Positions 1 to 7,092 of a stretch of 64,000 nt of DNA are shown here, in pieces. A model generated the notes under the pieces. It saw nothing but the letters and a program-made list of their open reading frames with translations. It made no database searches and was not told where the DNA came from. The position numbers were made by a program, and so were the translations under genes. This stretch comes from Nitrospirillum amazonense. Lineage in GTDB: Bacteria; Pseudomonadota; Alphaproteobacteria; Azospirillales; Azospirillaceae. How positions within the stretch are numbered: position 1 is the stretch's first letter; each line of letters opens with the position of its first letter. The stretch spans positions 1 through 64,000 of the forward strand of contig NZ_VITV01000019.1 of assembly GCF_007828035.1 (NCBI RefSeq), read 5' to 3'.

Positions 1-255
<255 letters not shown>

Positions 256-289
256 GCCCTTTCAGGGTTCAAGGAATAACACCGTGAAC

Positions 290-329
290 TGGCCGGGCGC
301 TCGCAAGGGCGTCCGGCCAAATTTTTATT
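290..329 (+). terminator. Rho-independent terminator after etfA
   Basis: An 11-bp stem (290-300 with 309-319, one G-T pair) and an 8-nt loop is followed by AATTTTTATT. It lies 35 bp after the etfA stop and overlaps the end of the convergent higA gene. Confidence 0.85.
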
Positions 330-633
330 CCGCAGCGTGGTGCAACACCTGCACGGCCGACAGGTCTACGCTCTGATGGGCGCGGGCCAGGTTGTGGGTG
401 GTCTGCAGGTTCAGCCAGAACTGCGCCGTGGTGCCCAGCGCCTTGGCCAGACGCAGGGCGGTATCGGCCGTCATTTCCGTCTGTTCGCTCGCCACCCGTT
501 CGATCCGTGTGCGGGGCACGCCGCAGGCCTTGGCGATCTTGCCCGCTGTCAGGCCCAGGGGCTCCATGAACTCCTCCCGTAGGACTTCGCCGGGATGGAC
601 GGGGCGCATGGCGATCAGGGGATCGATGGTCAC
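325..633 (-). CDS. higA: HigA-family antitoxin, XRE helix-turn-helix
   Basis: A 102-residue protein of the HigA/VapI antitoxin family. The opening MRPVHPGEVLREEFMEPLGL is the family signature, followed by a helix-turn-helix (TAGKIAKACGVPRTRIERV) and the typical tail ALGTTAQFWLNLQTTHNL. It neutralises the HigB toxin encoded 12 bp upstream on the same strand and, as in the family, probably represses the shared promoter. Order is toxin first, antitoxin second, as is usual for higBA. Two near-identical 17-bp imperfect palindromes upstream of higB are candidate HigA sites. Its 3' end runs into the etfA terminator. Confidence 0.9.
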   Translation of the reverse strand: MTIDPLIAMRPVHPGEVLREEFMEPLGLTAGKIAKACGVPRTRIERVASEQTEMTADTALRLAKALGTTAQFWLNLQTTHNLARAHQSVDLSAVQVLHHAAE

Positions 634-645
634 AGGTGCCTCCGT

Positions 646-927
646 TCAATGATAATCGACGATTTCAACATCATGGGCATCTTGGCCGTCCCAGCGGAAA
701 CACACGCGCCATTGATCGTTGATGCGGATGGAATGCTGGCCTTCACGGTCTCCCGACAGCTTTTCCAAGCGATTGCCGGGCGGAACGCGCAGATCGTCCA
801 TGGTGGTCGCCGCGTGAAGGATCGCCAATTTCCGCTGCGCCGCGCGCACCAAGTCCGCAGGAAAACCTTTCGTCAACGTGCCCGTGAGCACTGCCTCACT
901 GATCTTGCCCTTGGTGCTTTTAATCAT
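646..927 (-). CDS. higB: HigB-type toxin, RelE/ParE-superfamily mRNA interferase
   Basis: A 93-residue protein with the HigB pattern: a helical N-terminal half, then LRVPPGNRLEKLSGDREGQ, SIRINDQWRVCFRW and a C-terminal end in VEIVDYH, close to the family end DVEIVDYH. Family members cleave mRNA on the translating ribosome. The N-terminus (MIKSTKGKISEAVL) is slightly unlike the more common MIxSFxHKGL start, so activity is inferred from the conserved C-terminal half. It is the first gene of a two-gene unit with higA. Confidence 0.88.
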   Translation of the reverse strand: MIKSTKGKISEAVLTGTLTKGFPADLVRAAQRKLAILHAATTMDDLRVPPGNRLEKLSGDREGQHSIRINDQWRVCFRWDGQDAHDVEIVDYH

Positions 928-957
928 CGCAACCAGTCATTCATTGAGATTATTCAC

Positions 958-974
958 GTATCATGAAACGATAC
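958..974. promoter_or_regulatory. Candidate HigA operator, site 1
   Basis: GTATCATGAAACGATAC is an imperfect palindrome with arms GTATC/GATAC, 31 bp upstream of the higB start. A near copy lies at 992-1008. Binding by HigA is inferred from position and from the autoregulation common in the family. Confidence 0.55.
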
Positions 975-991
975 ACATAACAAGTGGAACT

Positions 992-1008
992 GTGTCATGT
1001 TATGATAC
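992..1008. promoter_or_regulatory. Candidate HigA operator, site 2
   Basis: GTGTCATGTTATGATAC matches site 1 in 13 of 17 positions and starts 34 bp from it, about three helical turns, so both would face the same side of the DNA. It overlaps the stop codon of the ACT-domain gene. Confidence 0.5.
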
Positions 1009-1377
1009 GCTATGCCCCGCCGCCCTCAGCAGGGACAGGGTGCGGTCCCGGTTCTCCGCCTGGATCATGAGATGGTCGGTGTTGAAGGTGGAGGTGACGA
1101 AGACGCCGATGCCATTCTCCGACAACGGGCGGATGACGGACAGCAGGATGCCCGCCTGGTCGAAGGCGAAGGGGCCGATGAACTTCAGGCACACCCAGTC
1201 GCGGTCGGCCTTCACGTCCTGCGGCACCCGCTCTTCCCGGCAGATCAGCGTCAGTTCCTCGTCGTCCCGGGCCAGGGCGGTGAAGCCGTCGCCCTCCCAC
1301 CAGTTGGGGACGGGGGTATCGGGCGGGAATTGGACGAGGGCGTAGCGGCCGTCCAGGTGCCGCAGGGTGATGCCCAT
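1000..1377 (-). CDS. ACT-domain protein (CASTOR/ThrR-like ACT)
   Basis: A 125-residue protein. The C-terminal half, with WVCLKFIGPFAFDQAGIL and LSENGIGVFVTSTFNTDHLM, is an ACT fold of the stand-alone ACT family that senses amino acids or related ligands. The N-terminal half (YALVQFPPDTPVPNW, LTLICREERVP) is the usual first module of these two-module proteins. The ligand cannot be told from sequence. It is transcribed alone; its stop codon lies inside the second HigA-type palindrome, so its 3' end and the higBA promoter overlap. Confidence 0.8.
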   Translation of the reverse strand: MGITLRHLDGRYALVQFPPDTPVPNWWEGDGFTALARDDEELTLICREERVPQDVKADRDWVCLKFIGPFAFDQAGILLSVIRPLSENGIGVFVTSTFNTDHLMIQAENRDRTLSLLRAAGHSVS

Positions 1378-1456
1378 GGGGTGCTTTCCATAGAATGACG
1401 CCGTGGCGCCGATGACGGCGCCATCTTACCGGAAAGTTCCCCTATTGGCGCATGGT

Positions 1457-1495
1457 GGGGATCGCGGCGGCCAAGATCCGGCCGCCGCGATCCCC
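1457..1495 (-). terminator. Strong hairpin after the OYE-monooxygenase operon
   Basis: A perfect 16-bp inverted repeat (1457-1472 with 1480-1495, 7-nt loop) begins 6 bp after the monooxygenase stop codon. There is no T run on the minus strand, so it may be a rho-assisted or 3'-end-protecting hairpin rather than a full intrinsic terminator. Confidence 0.55.
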
Positions 1496-1501
1496 TGGGC
1501 C

Positions 1502-1801
1502 TTATTCCACCGTGTCCACCGGGGTGGCGGAAACCACCACCGGCGCTTCGGCCAGCAGGTCGCCCACGGCCGCGCGGAAGGCCGTGTAGTGCGGGCTGGT
1601 GCGGTGGGCCTCGACGGCCGCCTCGTCGGTGTAGATCTCGAACACGTGGAAGCGGACCGTGGCGTCGGTGCCGCGGAACAGGTCGTAGCGGCGGGCGCCC
1701 GGCTCGGCCCGCGAGTGGCCGGTCAGTTCGCGCATCAGCGCTTCGACCTTGTCCACGGCCTCGGGCTTAGGCGTGACGGTGGCGATCAATGCAATAGTCA
1801 T
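1502..1801 (-). CDS. Putative quinol monooxygenase, ABM-domain (YgiN-like)
   Basis: A 99-residue antibiotic-biosynthesis-monooxygenase fold: IALIATVTPKPEAVDKVEALM, then PGARRYDLFRG and FEIYTDEAAVEAHRTSPHY. These small cofactor-free dimers oxidise quinols or related reactive aromatics. It starts 12 bp after the old-yellow-enzyme gene and is almost certainly co-transcribed with it, so it probably handles products or targets of that reductase. The unit ends in a strong hairpin. Confidence 0.88.
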   Translation of the reverse strand: MTIALIATVTPKPEAVDKVEALMRELTGHSRAEPGARRYDLFRGTDATVRFHVFEIYTDEAAVEAHRTSPHYTAFRAAVGDLLAEAPVVVSATPVDTVE

Positions 1802-1813
1802 TAAGAATTCTCC

Positions 1814-2914
1814 TTAAGCTTCGACGGCGTAGCGTTGCAGCCAATGGGCGTAGGGGGCGGCCAGCACCCAGGCGGGGCGCTCCACGCCCAGCTTCAGGGC
1901 GGCGGCGTAGGGCCAATGCGGGTTGGCCAGGTGATTGCGGCCGACCAGCACCTGGTCCAGCTGCCCCTCCCGCACCACGCGGTCGGCGACCTCGGGATTG
2001 GCGAAGCCCCAGGCGGAGGAGACGGGGATGCCGGCCTCCTTGCGCACGCGGGCGGCGACCGGCGCCAGGAAGGCGGGGCCCCAGGGCACTTTGCCCTTGG
2101 GCGTGGAGAAGCCGACGCTGACGCTCAGCAGATCCAGCCCTTCCTGGCGGAAACGGCGGGTCAGGGCGATGGATTCGGCCAGCGTCTCCTCATCCCGTCC
2201 GTCATACTCGATGACGCCGAAGCGGGCGGTCAGGGGCAGGTGCTCCGGCCACACCTGGCGCACGGCGGCCAGTGTTTCCACCAGGAAGCGGCCCCGGTTC
2301 TCCGCACTGCCGCCGTACTGGTCGGTGCGCTGGTTGGCGTCGCGGCTGAAGAAGCTTTGGCCCAGATAGCCGTGGGCGAAGTGCAGTTCCAGCCATTCGA
2401 AGCCCGCGTCGCGGGCGCGCTTGGCGGCGGCCACGAAGTCCTCGCGCACCCGGGCGATGTCGTCCAGGGTCATGGCCTTCGGCACCTTGGGCAGGGTGCC
2501 GCCGAAGGCGATGGCCGAGGGGGCGATGGTGTCCCAGCCGCGCGGATCGCCCTCGGCGATGTGATCGTCCCCTTCCCAGGGACGGTTGGCGCTGGCCTTG
2601 CGGCCGGCATGGCCGATCTGGATACCGGGCACGGCCCCGGCCGCCTTGATGGCGCGGACGATGGGCACGAAGGCCTGGGCCTGCGCGTCGTTCCACAGGC
2701 CGGTGCAGGCCGGGGTGATGCGGCCCTCCGGCGCGACGCCGGTGGCCTCCACCACCACCAAGCCGGCGCCGCCCCGGGCCAGGCCGGCATAATGGCTGAG
2801 GTGCCAGTCGTTGGGCAGGCCGTCGGTGGCGCTGTACTGGCACATCGGCGGCACGGCGATGCGGTTGCGCAACACGACGTCTTTGATCTTCAGCGGATCG
2901 AACAAGGTGGGCAT
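1814..2914 (-). CDS. NADH:flavin oxidoreductase, YqjM-like old yellow enzyme
   Basis: A 366-residue FMN-dependent ene-reductase of the thermophilic-like OYE class. PPMCQYSATDG carries the conserved Cys (residue 25) that tunes FMN in YqjM; LELHFAHGYLGQSFFS holds the two substrate-binding His residues; RFGVIEYDGRDEETL and VLVGRNHLANPHW close the barrel. It reduces activated C=C bonds of electrophiles such as enals, maleimides and quinones using NAD(P)H. A 16-bp operator lies 63 bp upstream and is identical to one before the neighbouring nemR-like gene, which points to induction by electrophiles. The ABM gene follows in the same operon. Confidence 0.93.
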   Translation of the reverse strand: MPTLFDPLKIKDVVLRNRIAVPPMCQYSATDGLPNDWHLSHYAGLARGGAGLVVVEATGVAPEGRITPACTGLWNDAQAQAFVPIVRAIKAAGAVPGIQIGHAGRKASANRPWEGDDHIAEGDPRGWDTIAPSAIAFGGTLPKVPKAMTLDDIARVREDFVAAAKRARDAGFEWLELHFAHGYLGQSFFSRDANQRTDQYGGSAENRGRFLVETLAAVRQVWPEHLPLTARFGVIEYDGRDEETLAESIALTRRFRQEGLDLLSVSVGFSTPKGKVPWGPAFLAPVAARVRKEAGIPVSSAWGFANPEVADRVVREGQLDQVLVGRNHLANPHWPYAAALKLGVERPAWVLAAPYAHWLQRYAVEA

Positions 2915-2977
2915 GCGAAACTCCGAATGAACGGGAAGGGTATAGGATTGGTTGGGAAGGATCAGGGCAGGGTGGAA

Positions 2978-2993
2978 TAGACCAGTCGTCTAG
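2978..2993. promoter_or_regulatory. NemR-type operator before the OYE gene
   Basis: TAGACCAGTCGTCTAG contains the inverted repeat TAGAC-N5-GTCTA and resembles the E. coli NemR box (TAGACC-N4-GGTCTA). An identical 16-mer lies at 3697-3712 before the TetR gene. Confidence 0.8.
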
Positions 2994-3058
2994 ATGTTCG
3001 GTACGGCAATGCCGGCCTGGCCATGCGCGCCGACAGGCCGGCGGGTTGCGGTTGGGCC

Positions 3059-3676
3059 TTAAGAAGGGGTGCTGCAGGGCGTGTCGAGGTGCAGCATCAT
3101 GCGGGTGGCGCGCATGGCGGCCTCCAGCGGGGCGGCGCTGCGGGAAATCTTGGCCATCAGGCTGGCGCCCAGCCAAGTCTGGTACAAAGTTTCCGCCGTG
3201 GGGCAGGCAGGGCCGGATACCTTCAGGGAACCGTCGGCCATGCCGTCCTCCAGCGCCTGGCCCAGGCGCCTGATGATGGCCTTGGTGCCGCGGTCCAGCA
3301 CGGCGCGCATCGCCTCCGACAGATCGGCGACCTCGGCCCCCAGCTTCACCGCCAGGCACTTGCCCTCTGGATCGCAGCCACCCTGGGTATCGATCCAGTT
3401 CTGCCAGTAGGCCAGCATGCGGTCGACCACCGGCTTACCCGGCACCGACAACTGCCGGTCCAGATCCGTCAGGTAGTCCTCGAAATAGCTCTCCAGCAGC
3501 GCCGTGCCGAAGGCGTCCTTGGACTCGAAGTAGTGGTAGAACGACCCCTTGGGCACATTGGCGGCGCCCAGGATCTCGTTCAGCCCAACCGCGGCGAACC
3601 CCTTGCCGCCGATGATGCGCTGGGCGGTGTCGAGAATGTGCTGGCGCACGTCGATGCTGTGGGGCTTGGCAATCAT
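3059..3676 (-). CDS. nemR: TetR-family repressor, NemR-like electrophile sensor
   Basis: A 205-residue TetR regulator. The helix-turn-helix (VGLNEILGAANVPKGSFYHY) is followed by FESKDAFGTALLESYF as in NemR. The ligand domain keeps the NemR stretch CLAVKLGAEVADLSEAMR, and Cys107 aligns with E. coli Cys106, the redox switch that reacts with electrophiles and bleach; a second Cys lies at 101. It probably represses itself and the OYE operon through identical operators. The symbol rests on this resemblance and on context. The start is the first ATG, 20 bp downstream of the operator. Confidence 0.88.
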   Translation of the reverse strand: MIAKPHSIDVRQHILDTAQRIIGGKGFAAVGLNEILGAANVPKGSFYHYFESKDAFGTALLESYFEDYLTDLDRQLSVPGKPVVDRMLAYWQNWIDTQGGCDPEGKCLAVKLGAEVADLSEAMRAVLDRGTKAIIRRLGQALEDGMADGSLKVSGPACPTAETLYQTWLGASLMAKISRSAAPLEAAMRATRMMLHLDTPCSTPS

Positions 3677-3696
3677 GGGCGCGATATAGGCACAAT

Positions 3697-3712
3697 TAGA
3701 CCAGTCGTCTAG
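3697..3712. promoter_or_regulatory. NemR-type operator before nemR
   Basis: Second identical copy of TAGACCAGTCGTCTAG, 20 bp upstream of the nemR start. It includes the stop codon (3709-3711) of the upstream ankyrin gene, so the palindrome is part coding, part regulatory. Confidence 0.8.
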
Positions 3713-5397
3713 TGACGGTCGTCACCCGGTGCGGACTTTTGTTTGCGGGCGATCAGGTCCAAGACGTGGGGCCAAGGATAGGCCGCTGCCCGGTCCACGG
3801 GGCGGATACCCTCGGGATCCGGCCGGTTGAAATCGGCGCCGCGCTCAATCAGCAGCAGGGCGCTGTCCTCATCGCGCACGGTGTCCAGGGGCGCATAGCC
3901 TTGCTGGTTGGGCCGGTTGGGATCAGCGCCCCCATCCAACAAGGCGCGCTCCACCATCAGGTCGTCCGTCAATTGCAGCGGGTCCTCGTAACCGACGGCA
4001 TTCATGCTGACATGGGCCGCGCTCAGGGCGTGGAGGATGTGAACGACATTGTCCGATGAAGCTGGATTCAAGGCTGGCGCTAATACCGCCGCCACTACGG
4101 GCGACCGCGTGCGTAACGTTTCCATTTCCGGAAGCGCTTGTGACAGCGATGACAGATCCGGGTGGTGGCGCAAAATCAGCTCGACCAGCTGGGGCTTGCC
4201 CGACCAGGCCGCCGCCGTGATTACAGGCCGGCCAGACCATTTCTGCACGCCCCCCGGGTCGGCGCCCGCATCAATAAGCCTGGCGGCGATGGTCACCCAT
4301 CCATGCTCCGCCGCGGCATATAAGGCGTCCGTCCTGGCTTGGGCGTTGCCAGCCCCGACGCCGTGTGCCAGCAGATGTTCCACCACCTCAATTTGACCCT
4401 TGCCGGCGGCCCATCCCAGGGCCCATTGGCTGACCTTGTCATCACGCAGGGTCGCGCCGGCGGCCTCAAAAGCCAGGATGGTTTCGAGATTGGTGCTGCC
4501 AGCCAGCCGGGCGAGGAGTTGTGAGGCTTGGGGTGTCGTGAAATCATATCCTTGCTGTTGCAGGTTCCCGACATCCTCGGATGTGCCATTGAGCCACTTA
4601 CTGGTATCGGCGACATGATCGATCATTTCTTCCAGCGCCGTCATGGACGGTGGCATGCCAACTTCCCTGCCGACATAGTCCACGACCGTCTTGCTTTGGC
4701 CGTTGATGGAGACGGTGACGGAATAACTGGGCATGTCCGTGACCGATCGCGCGTAGCGGTCGGCCAGATTGTAAAAGTCCATGGCTCGCAGCATGGACAG
4801 CAGTGTGTCGATGCCAGCCTGCGATGCCATGCCAGTTTGCAGTCCGAGAACTTTGGCGTAGACCTCTCCTTGGTAGCTCACCGTGCCGTCGCCCCGAATT
4901 TCGACCGTGTAGCTGGGGCAGTGGCCATAGCAGGCACCCCGCTTCAGGGTAATGGACAGGCCGGATCGGTCCTTTACCGTTGGGAAGGGACGTGCTTTGG
5001 CCGGCAGCGCTGGGGTGATGACGTAGTCCTCCAGGCGGGCCAGCGCCCATACCGGGGCACCGTCCTTGATGAAGGGTTTGAAGCGCAACTCGTCCAGGTT
5101 CTTCCGCGCCCTGTCGACGTATGCCGGCTCGCCGTCGATCGGTGTGACTGAGATCGCTTCGCCCCTAGGGTCGACAAGGACATCGAAGGAAACGGTGTGG
5201 ATTTGGTCGCGGCTGAGGCCAACATCCGTCAACGGCTGTTTGGGCAGGGTCAACAGATGACGCATGGCCTGCCATCGCTCCACCTGAAGGGGCGGGCCAT
5301 CAGGCTTTGAGACGCAGCCTGATAATAGGGCGCCAAACGATACACAAACGACGACCCCGCCTTGCCATACCCGAATCCCCATCCGCTTCCCCAACAC
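3709..5397 (-). CDS. Ankyrin-repeat lipoprotein with DUF6438 domain
   Basis: A 562-residue protein. The N-terminus has a lipoprotein signal (hydrophobic run ending LLSGC, Cys28). Residues about 65-130 (VSFDVLVDPRGEAISV, FKPFIKDGAPVWA) look like a TonB C-terminal-type energy-transducer fold. Residues about 144-270 match DUF6438, with the motif RGACYGHCPSYTVEIRGDG. The rest is ankyrin repeats (GHL/AEHGWVTIAARLIDAGADP, NQQGYAPLDTV, IERGADFNRPDPEG). A protein-binding role at the inner face of the outer membrane or in the periplasm is inferred; function is unknown. Its stop codon sits inside the nemR operator. M6 is an alternative start. Confidence 0.8.
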   Translation of the reverse strand: MLGKRMGIRVWQGGVVVCVSFGALLSGCVSKPDGPPLQVERWQAMRHLLTLPKQPLTDVGLSRDQIHTVSFDVLVDPRGEAISVTPIDGEPAYVDRARKNLDELRFKPFIKDGAPVWALARLEDYVITPALPAKARPFPTVKDRSGLSITLKRGACYGHCPSYTVEIRGDGTVSYQGEVYAKVLGLQTGMASQAGIDTLLSMLRAMDFYNLADRYARSVTDMPSYSVTVSINGQSKTVVDYVGREVGMPPSMTALEEMIDHVADTSKWLNGTSEDVGNLQQQGYDFTTPQASQLLARLAGSTNLETILAFEAAGATLRDDKVSQWALGWAAGKGQIEVVEHLLAHGVGAGNAQARTDALYAAAEHGWVTIAARLIDAGADPGGVQKWSGRPVITAAAWSGKPQLVELILRHHPDLSSLSQALPEMETLRTRSPVVAAVLAPALNPASSDNVVHILHALSAAHVSMNAVGYEDPLQLTDDLMVERALLDGGADPNRPNQQGYAPLDTVRDEDSALLLIERGADFNRPDPEGIRPVDRAAAYPWPHVLDLIARKQKSAPGDDRH

Positions 5398-5467
5398 TAT
5401 TACAAGCGGTCAGCGGACGGTGGCGCCGGATTGTGGCGGCGGTGTGATAGCGCGCGCCGGTGAGGCC

Positions 5468-6481
5468 TCACCCCACCTCCACCACGATCTTGCCCACGGC
5501 CTGACGGGCGCCCAGTGCCACCAGACCTTCGGGCGCGCGGTCGAAGGGCAGGCGCAGGCCGATGTGGGGGCGGATGGTGCCGTCGGCGAGCCAGCCCATG
5601 ATCTCCCGCAGGTAGGTCTGGTTCAGGGCCGGGTCACGGCGGGTGAACTCGCCGTAGAACACGCCCAGCACGGCGGCGTCCTTCAGCAGGGTCAGGTTTA
5701 GGGGCAGCTTGGGGATGCCGGCGGTGAAACCCACCACCAGATAGCGGCCCCGCCAGCCCAGGGCGCGGAAGGCGGGCTCGGCATAGGCGCCGCCCATGGG
5801 GTCGTAGATCACGTCGGCCTCGCCCTTGGGCGATACGGCCTGGCAGGCGGCGCGGATGTCGGCGGTCAGGGCCTTGGCGGCGGCCGGGTCGTCCAGGCGG
5901 GTGGGGTAGACCACCACGGCGTCGGCGCCGTTGTCCTTGGCGATGGCGGCCTTCTCCGGCGAGGATGCGGCCGCGATGACGGTGGCGCCCATGGCCTTGC
6001 CCAATTGCACCGCCGCCAGGCCCACGCCGCCAGCCGCGCCCAGCACCACCAGCATCTCCCCCGCCGCCAGCCTGGCGCGGTCGCGCAGGGCGTAGTGGCT
6101 GGTGCCGTAGGTCAGGCGCAGGGCGGCGCCGGCGTCGTCGTCCACGCCCTCCGGCAGGGGCAGGCAGTCCGATGCCGGTATGGCCAGTTGTTCCGACAGG
6201 CCGCCATGCGGCACCACGCCGATGACGCGGTCGCCGATGGCTAGGCCCTGGACGCCCTCGCCCACGGCCGTCACCCGGCCGGCCACCTCCAGCCCGGGGG
6301 CGAAAGGCCGGGGCGGGCGGGCCTGGTACAGGTCTTGAATGACCAGCAGGTCCGGATAGTTCAGCGCCGTGGCGCTGACGGCGACCACCACCTGGCCGGG
6401 GTCCGCCACCGGTGGGGCCAGGTCCGTATCCAGAACCAGGGTGTCCGGTCCACCCGCCTGATGGCTGCGCCAAGCCCGCAT
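5468..6481 (-). CDS. NADPH:quinone oxidoreductase (Qor/CCR-type MDR)
   Basis: A 337-residue medium-chain dehydrogenase/reductase without the structural zinc Cys set. It shows the GroES-like entry (ATALNYPDLLVIQDLYQ, FAPGLEVAGRVTAVGEGV) and the nucleotide-binding motif VLGAAGGVGLAAVQLGKAMG. These enzymes reduce quinones or enones with NADPH. The start at 6481 (MRAWRSHQ) is preferred over an in-frame ATG 36 bp upstream because GGGAGGA lies 5-6 nt before it. It stands alone between the ankyrin lipoprotein and the divergent epimerase gene. Confidence 0.9.
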   Translation of the reverse strand: MRAWRSHQAGGPDTLVLDTDLAPPVADPGQVVVAVSATALNYPDLLVIQDLYQARPPRPFAPGLEVAGRVTAVGEGVQGLAIGDRVIGVVPHGGLSEQLAIPASDCLPLPEGVDDDAGAALRLTYGTSHYALRDRARLAAGEMLVVLGAAGGVGLAAVQLGKAMGATVIAAASSPEKAAIAKDNGADAVVVYPTRLDDPAAAKALTADIRAACQAVSPKGEADVIYDPMGGAYAEPAFRALGWRGRYLVVGFTAGIPKLPLNLTLLKDAAVLGVFYGEFTRRDPALNQTYLREIMGWLADGTIRPHIGLRLPFDRAPEGLVALGARQAVGKIVVEVG

Positions 6482-6651
6482 CGCTGTCCTCCCATGATCC
6501 TGTCGTTCATTGGGCACCAGAGTGGGGGAGGCGGCGGGGCCGGTCCATCATTCATATTGACCGGTCCCCGGACCCTTCCCAGGATCGCGGCCGTGCCGGG
6601 CGGCGCGCAGTGCGCTGGCGGGCCGGGTTTTCGAAAAGGGAGTGTCCACGC

Positions 6652-7071
6652 ATGATCGGCCGTCTGAACCATGTCGGCATCGCCACACCGTCGATCGAGG
6701 ACGCCATCGCCGTCTATCGCGACCTTTTGGGCGCCACGGTGATTCGCGAGCCCTTCGACCTGCCGGCCCAGGGTGTGCGCGTCTGCTTCATCGACACGCC
6801 CAACAGCCAGATCGAACTGATCGAGCCCCTGGGCGAGGCCTCACCCGTCCACGCCTTCCTGAAGAAGTTCCCCCAGGGCGGCCAGCACCATGTCTGCTTC
6901 GAGGTGCCGGACATCCACGCCGCCGCCGCCGACATGGCGGCCAAGGGCGCCACGGTGTTGGGCCAGCCCCGCATCGGCGCCCACGGCACGCCCGTCATCT
7001 TCGTGCACCCCAAGAGCATGGGTGGCGTGCTGGTGGAGTTGATGGAAACGCCGAAGGGCGACCACGCCTGA
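6652..7071 (+). CDS. mce: Methylmalonyl-CoA epimerase
   Basis: A 139-residue vicinal-oxygen-chelate protein. IGRLNHVGIATPSIEDAI, IELIEPLGEASP, KFPQGGQHHVCFEVPDI and HPKSMGGVLVELMET carry the His and Glu metal ligands of the epimerase family. It interconverts (2S)- and (2R)-methylmalonyl-CoA in propionyl-CoA breakdown. The mutase and propionyl-CoA carboxylase genes are not in the window. The start is set by AAGGGAG ahead of ATG 6652. The frame is open further upstream, but that part has no family similarity. Confidence 0.95.
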   Translation: MIGRLNHVGIATPSIEDAIAVYRDLLGATVIREPFDLPAQGVRVCFIDTPNSQIELIEPLGEASPVHAFLKKFPQGGQHHVCFEVPDIHAAAADMAAKGATVLGQPRIGAHGTPVIFVHPKSMGGVLVELMETPKGDHA

Positions 7072-7074
7072 AGG

Positions 7075-7089
7075 ACCGGCGGGGCCGGT
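7075..7089. terminator. Short hairpin between convergent genes
   Basis: ACCGGC-GGG-GCCGGT lies in the 21-bp gap between mce and the convergent kinase gene. The stem is short and the T run weak (TTCATT), so termination is only likely. Confidence 0.4.
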
Positions 7090-7092
7090 TCA

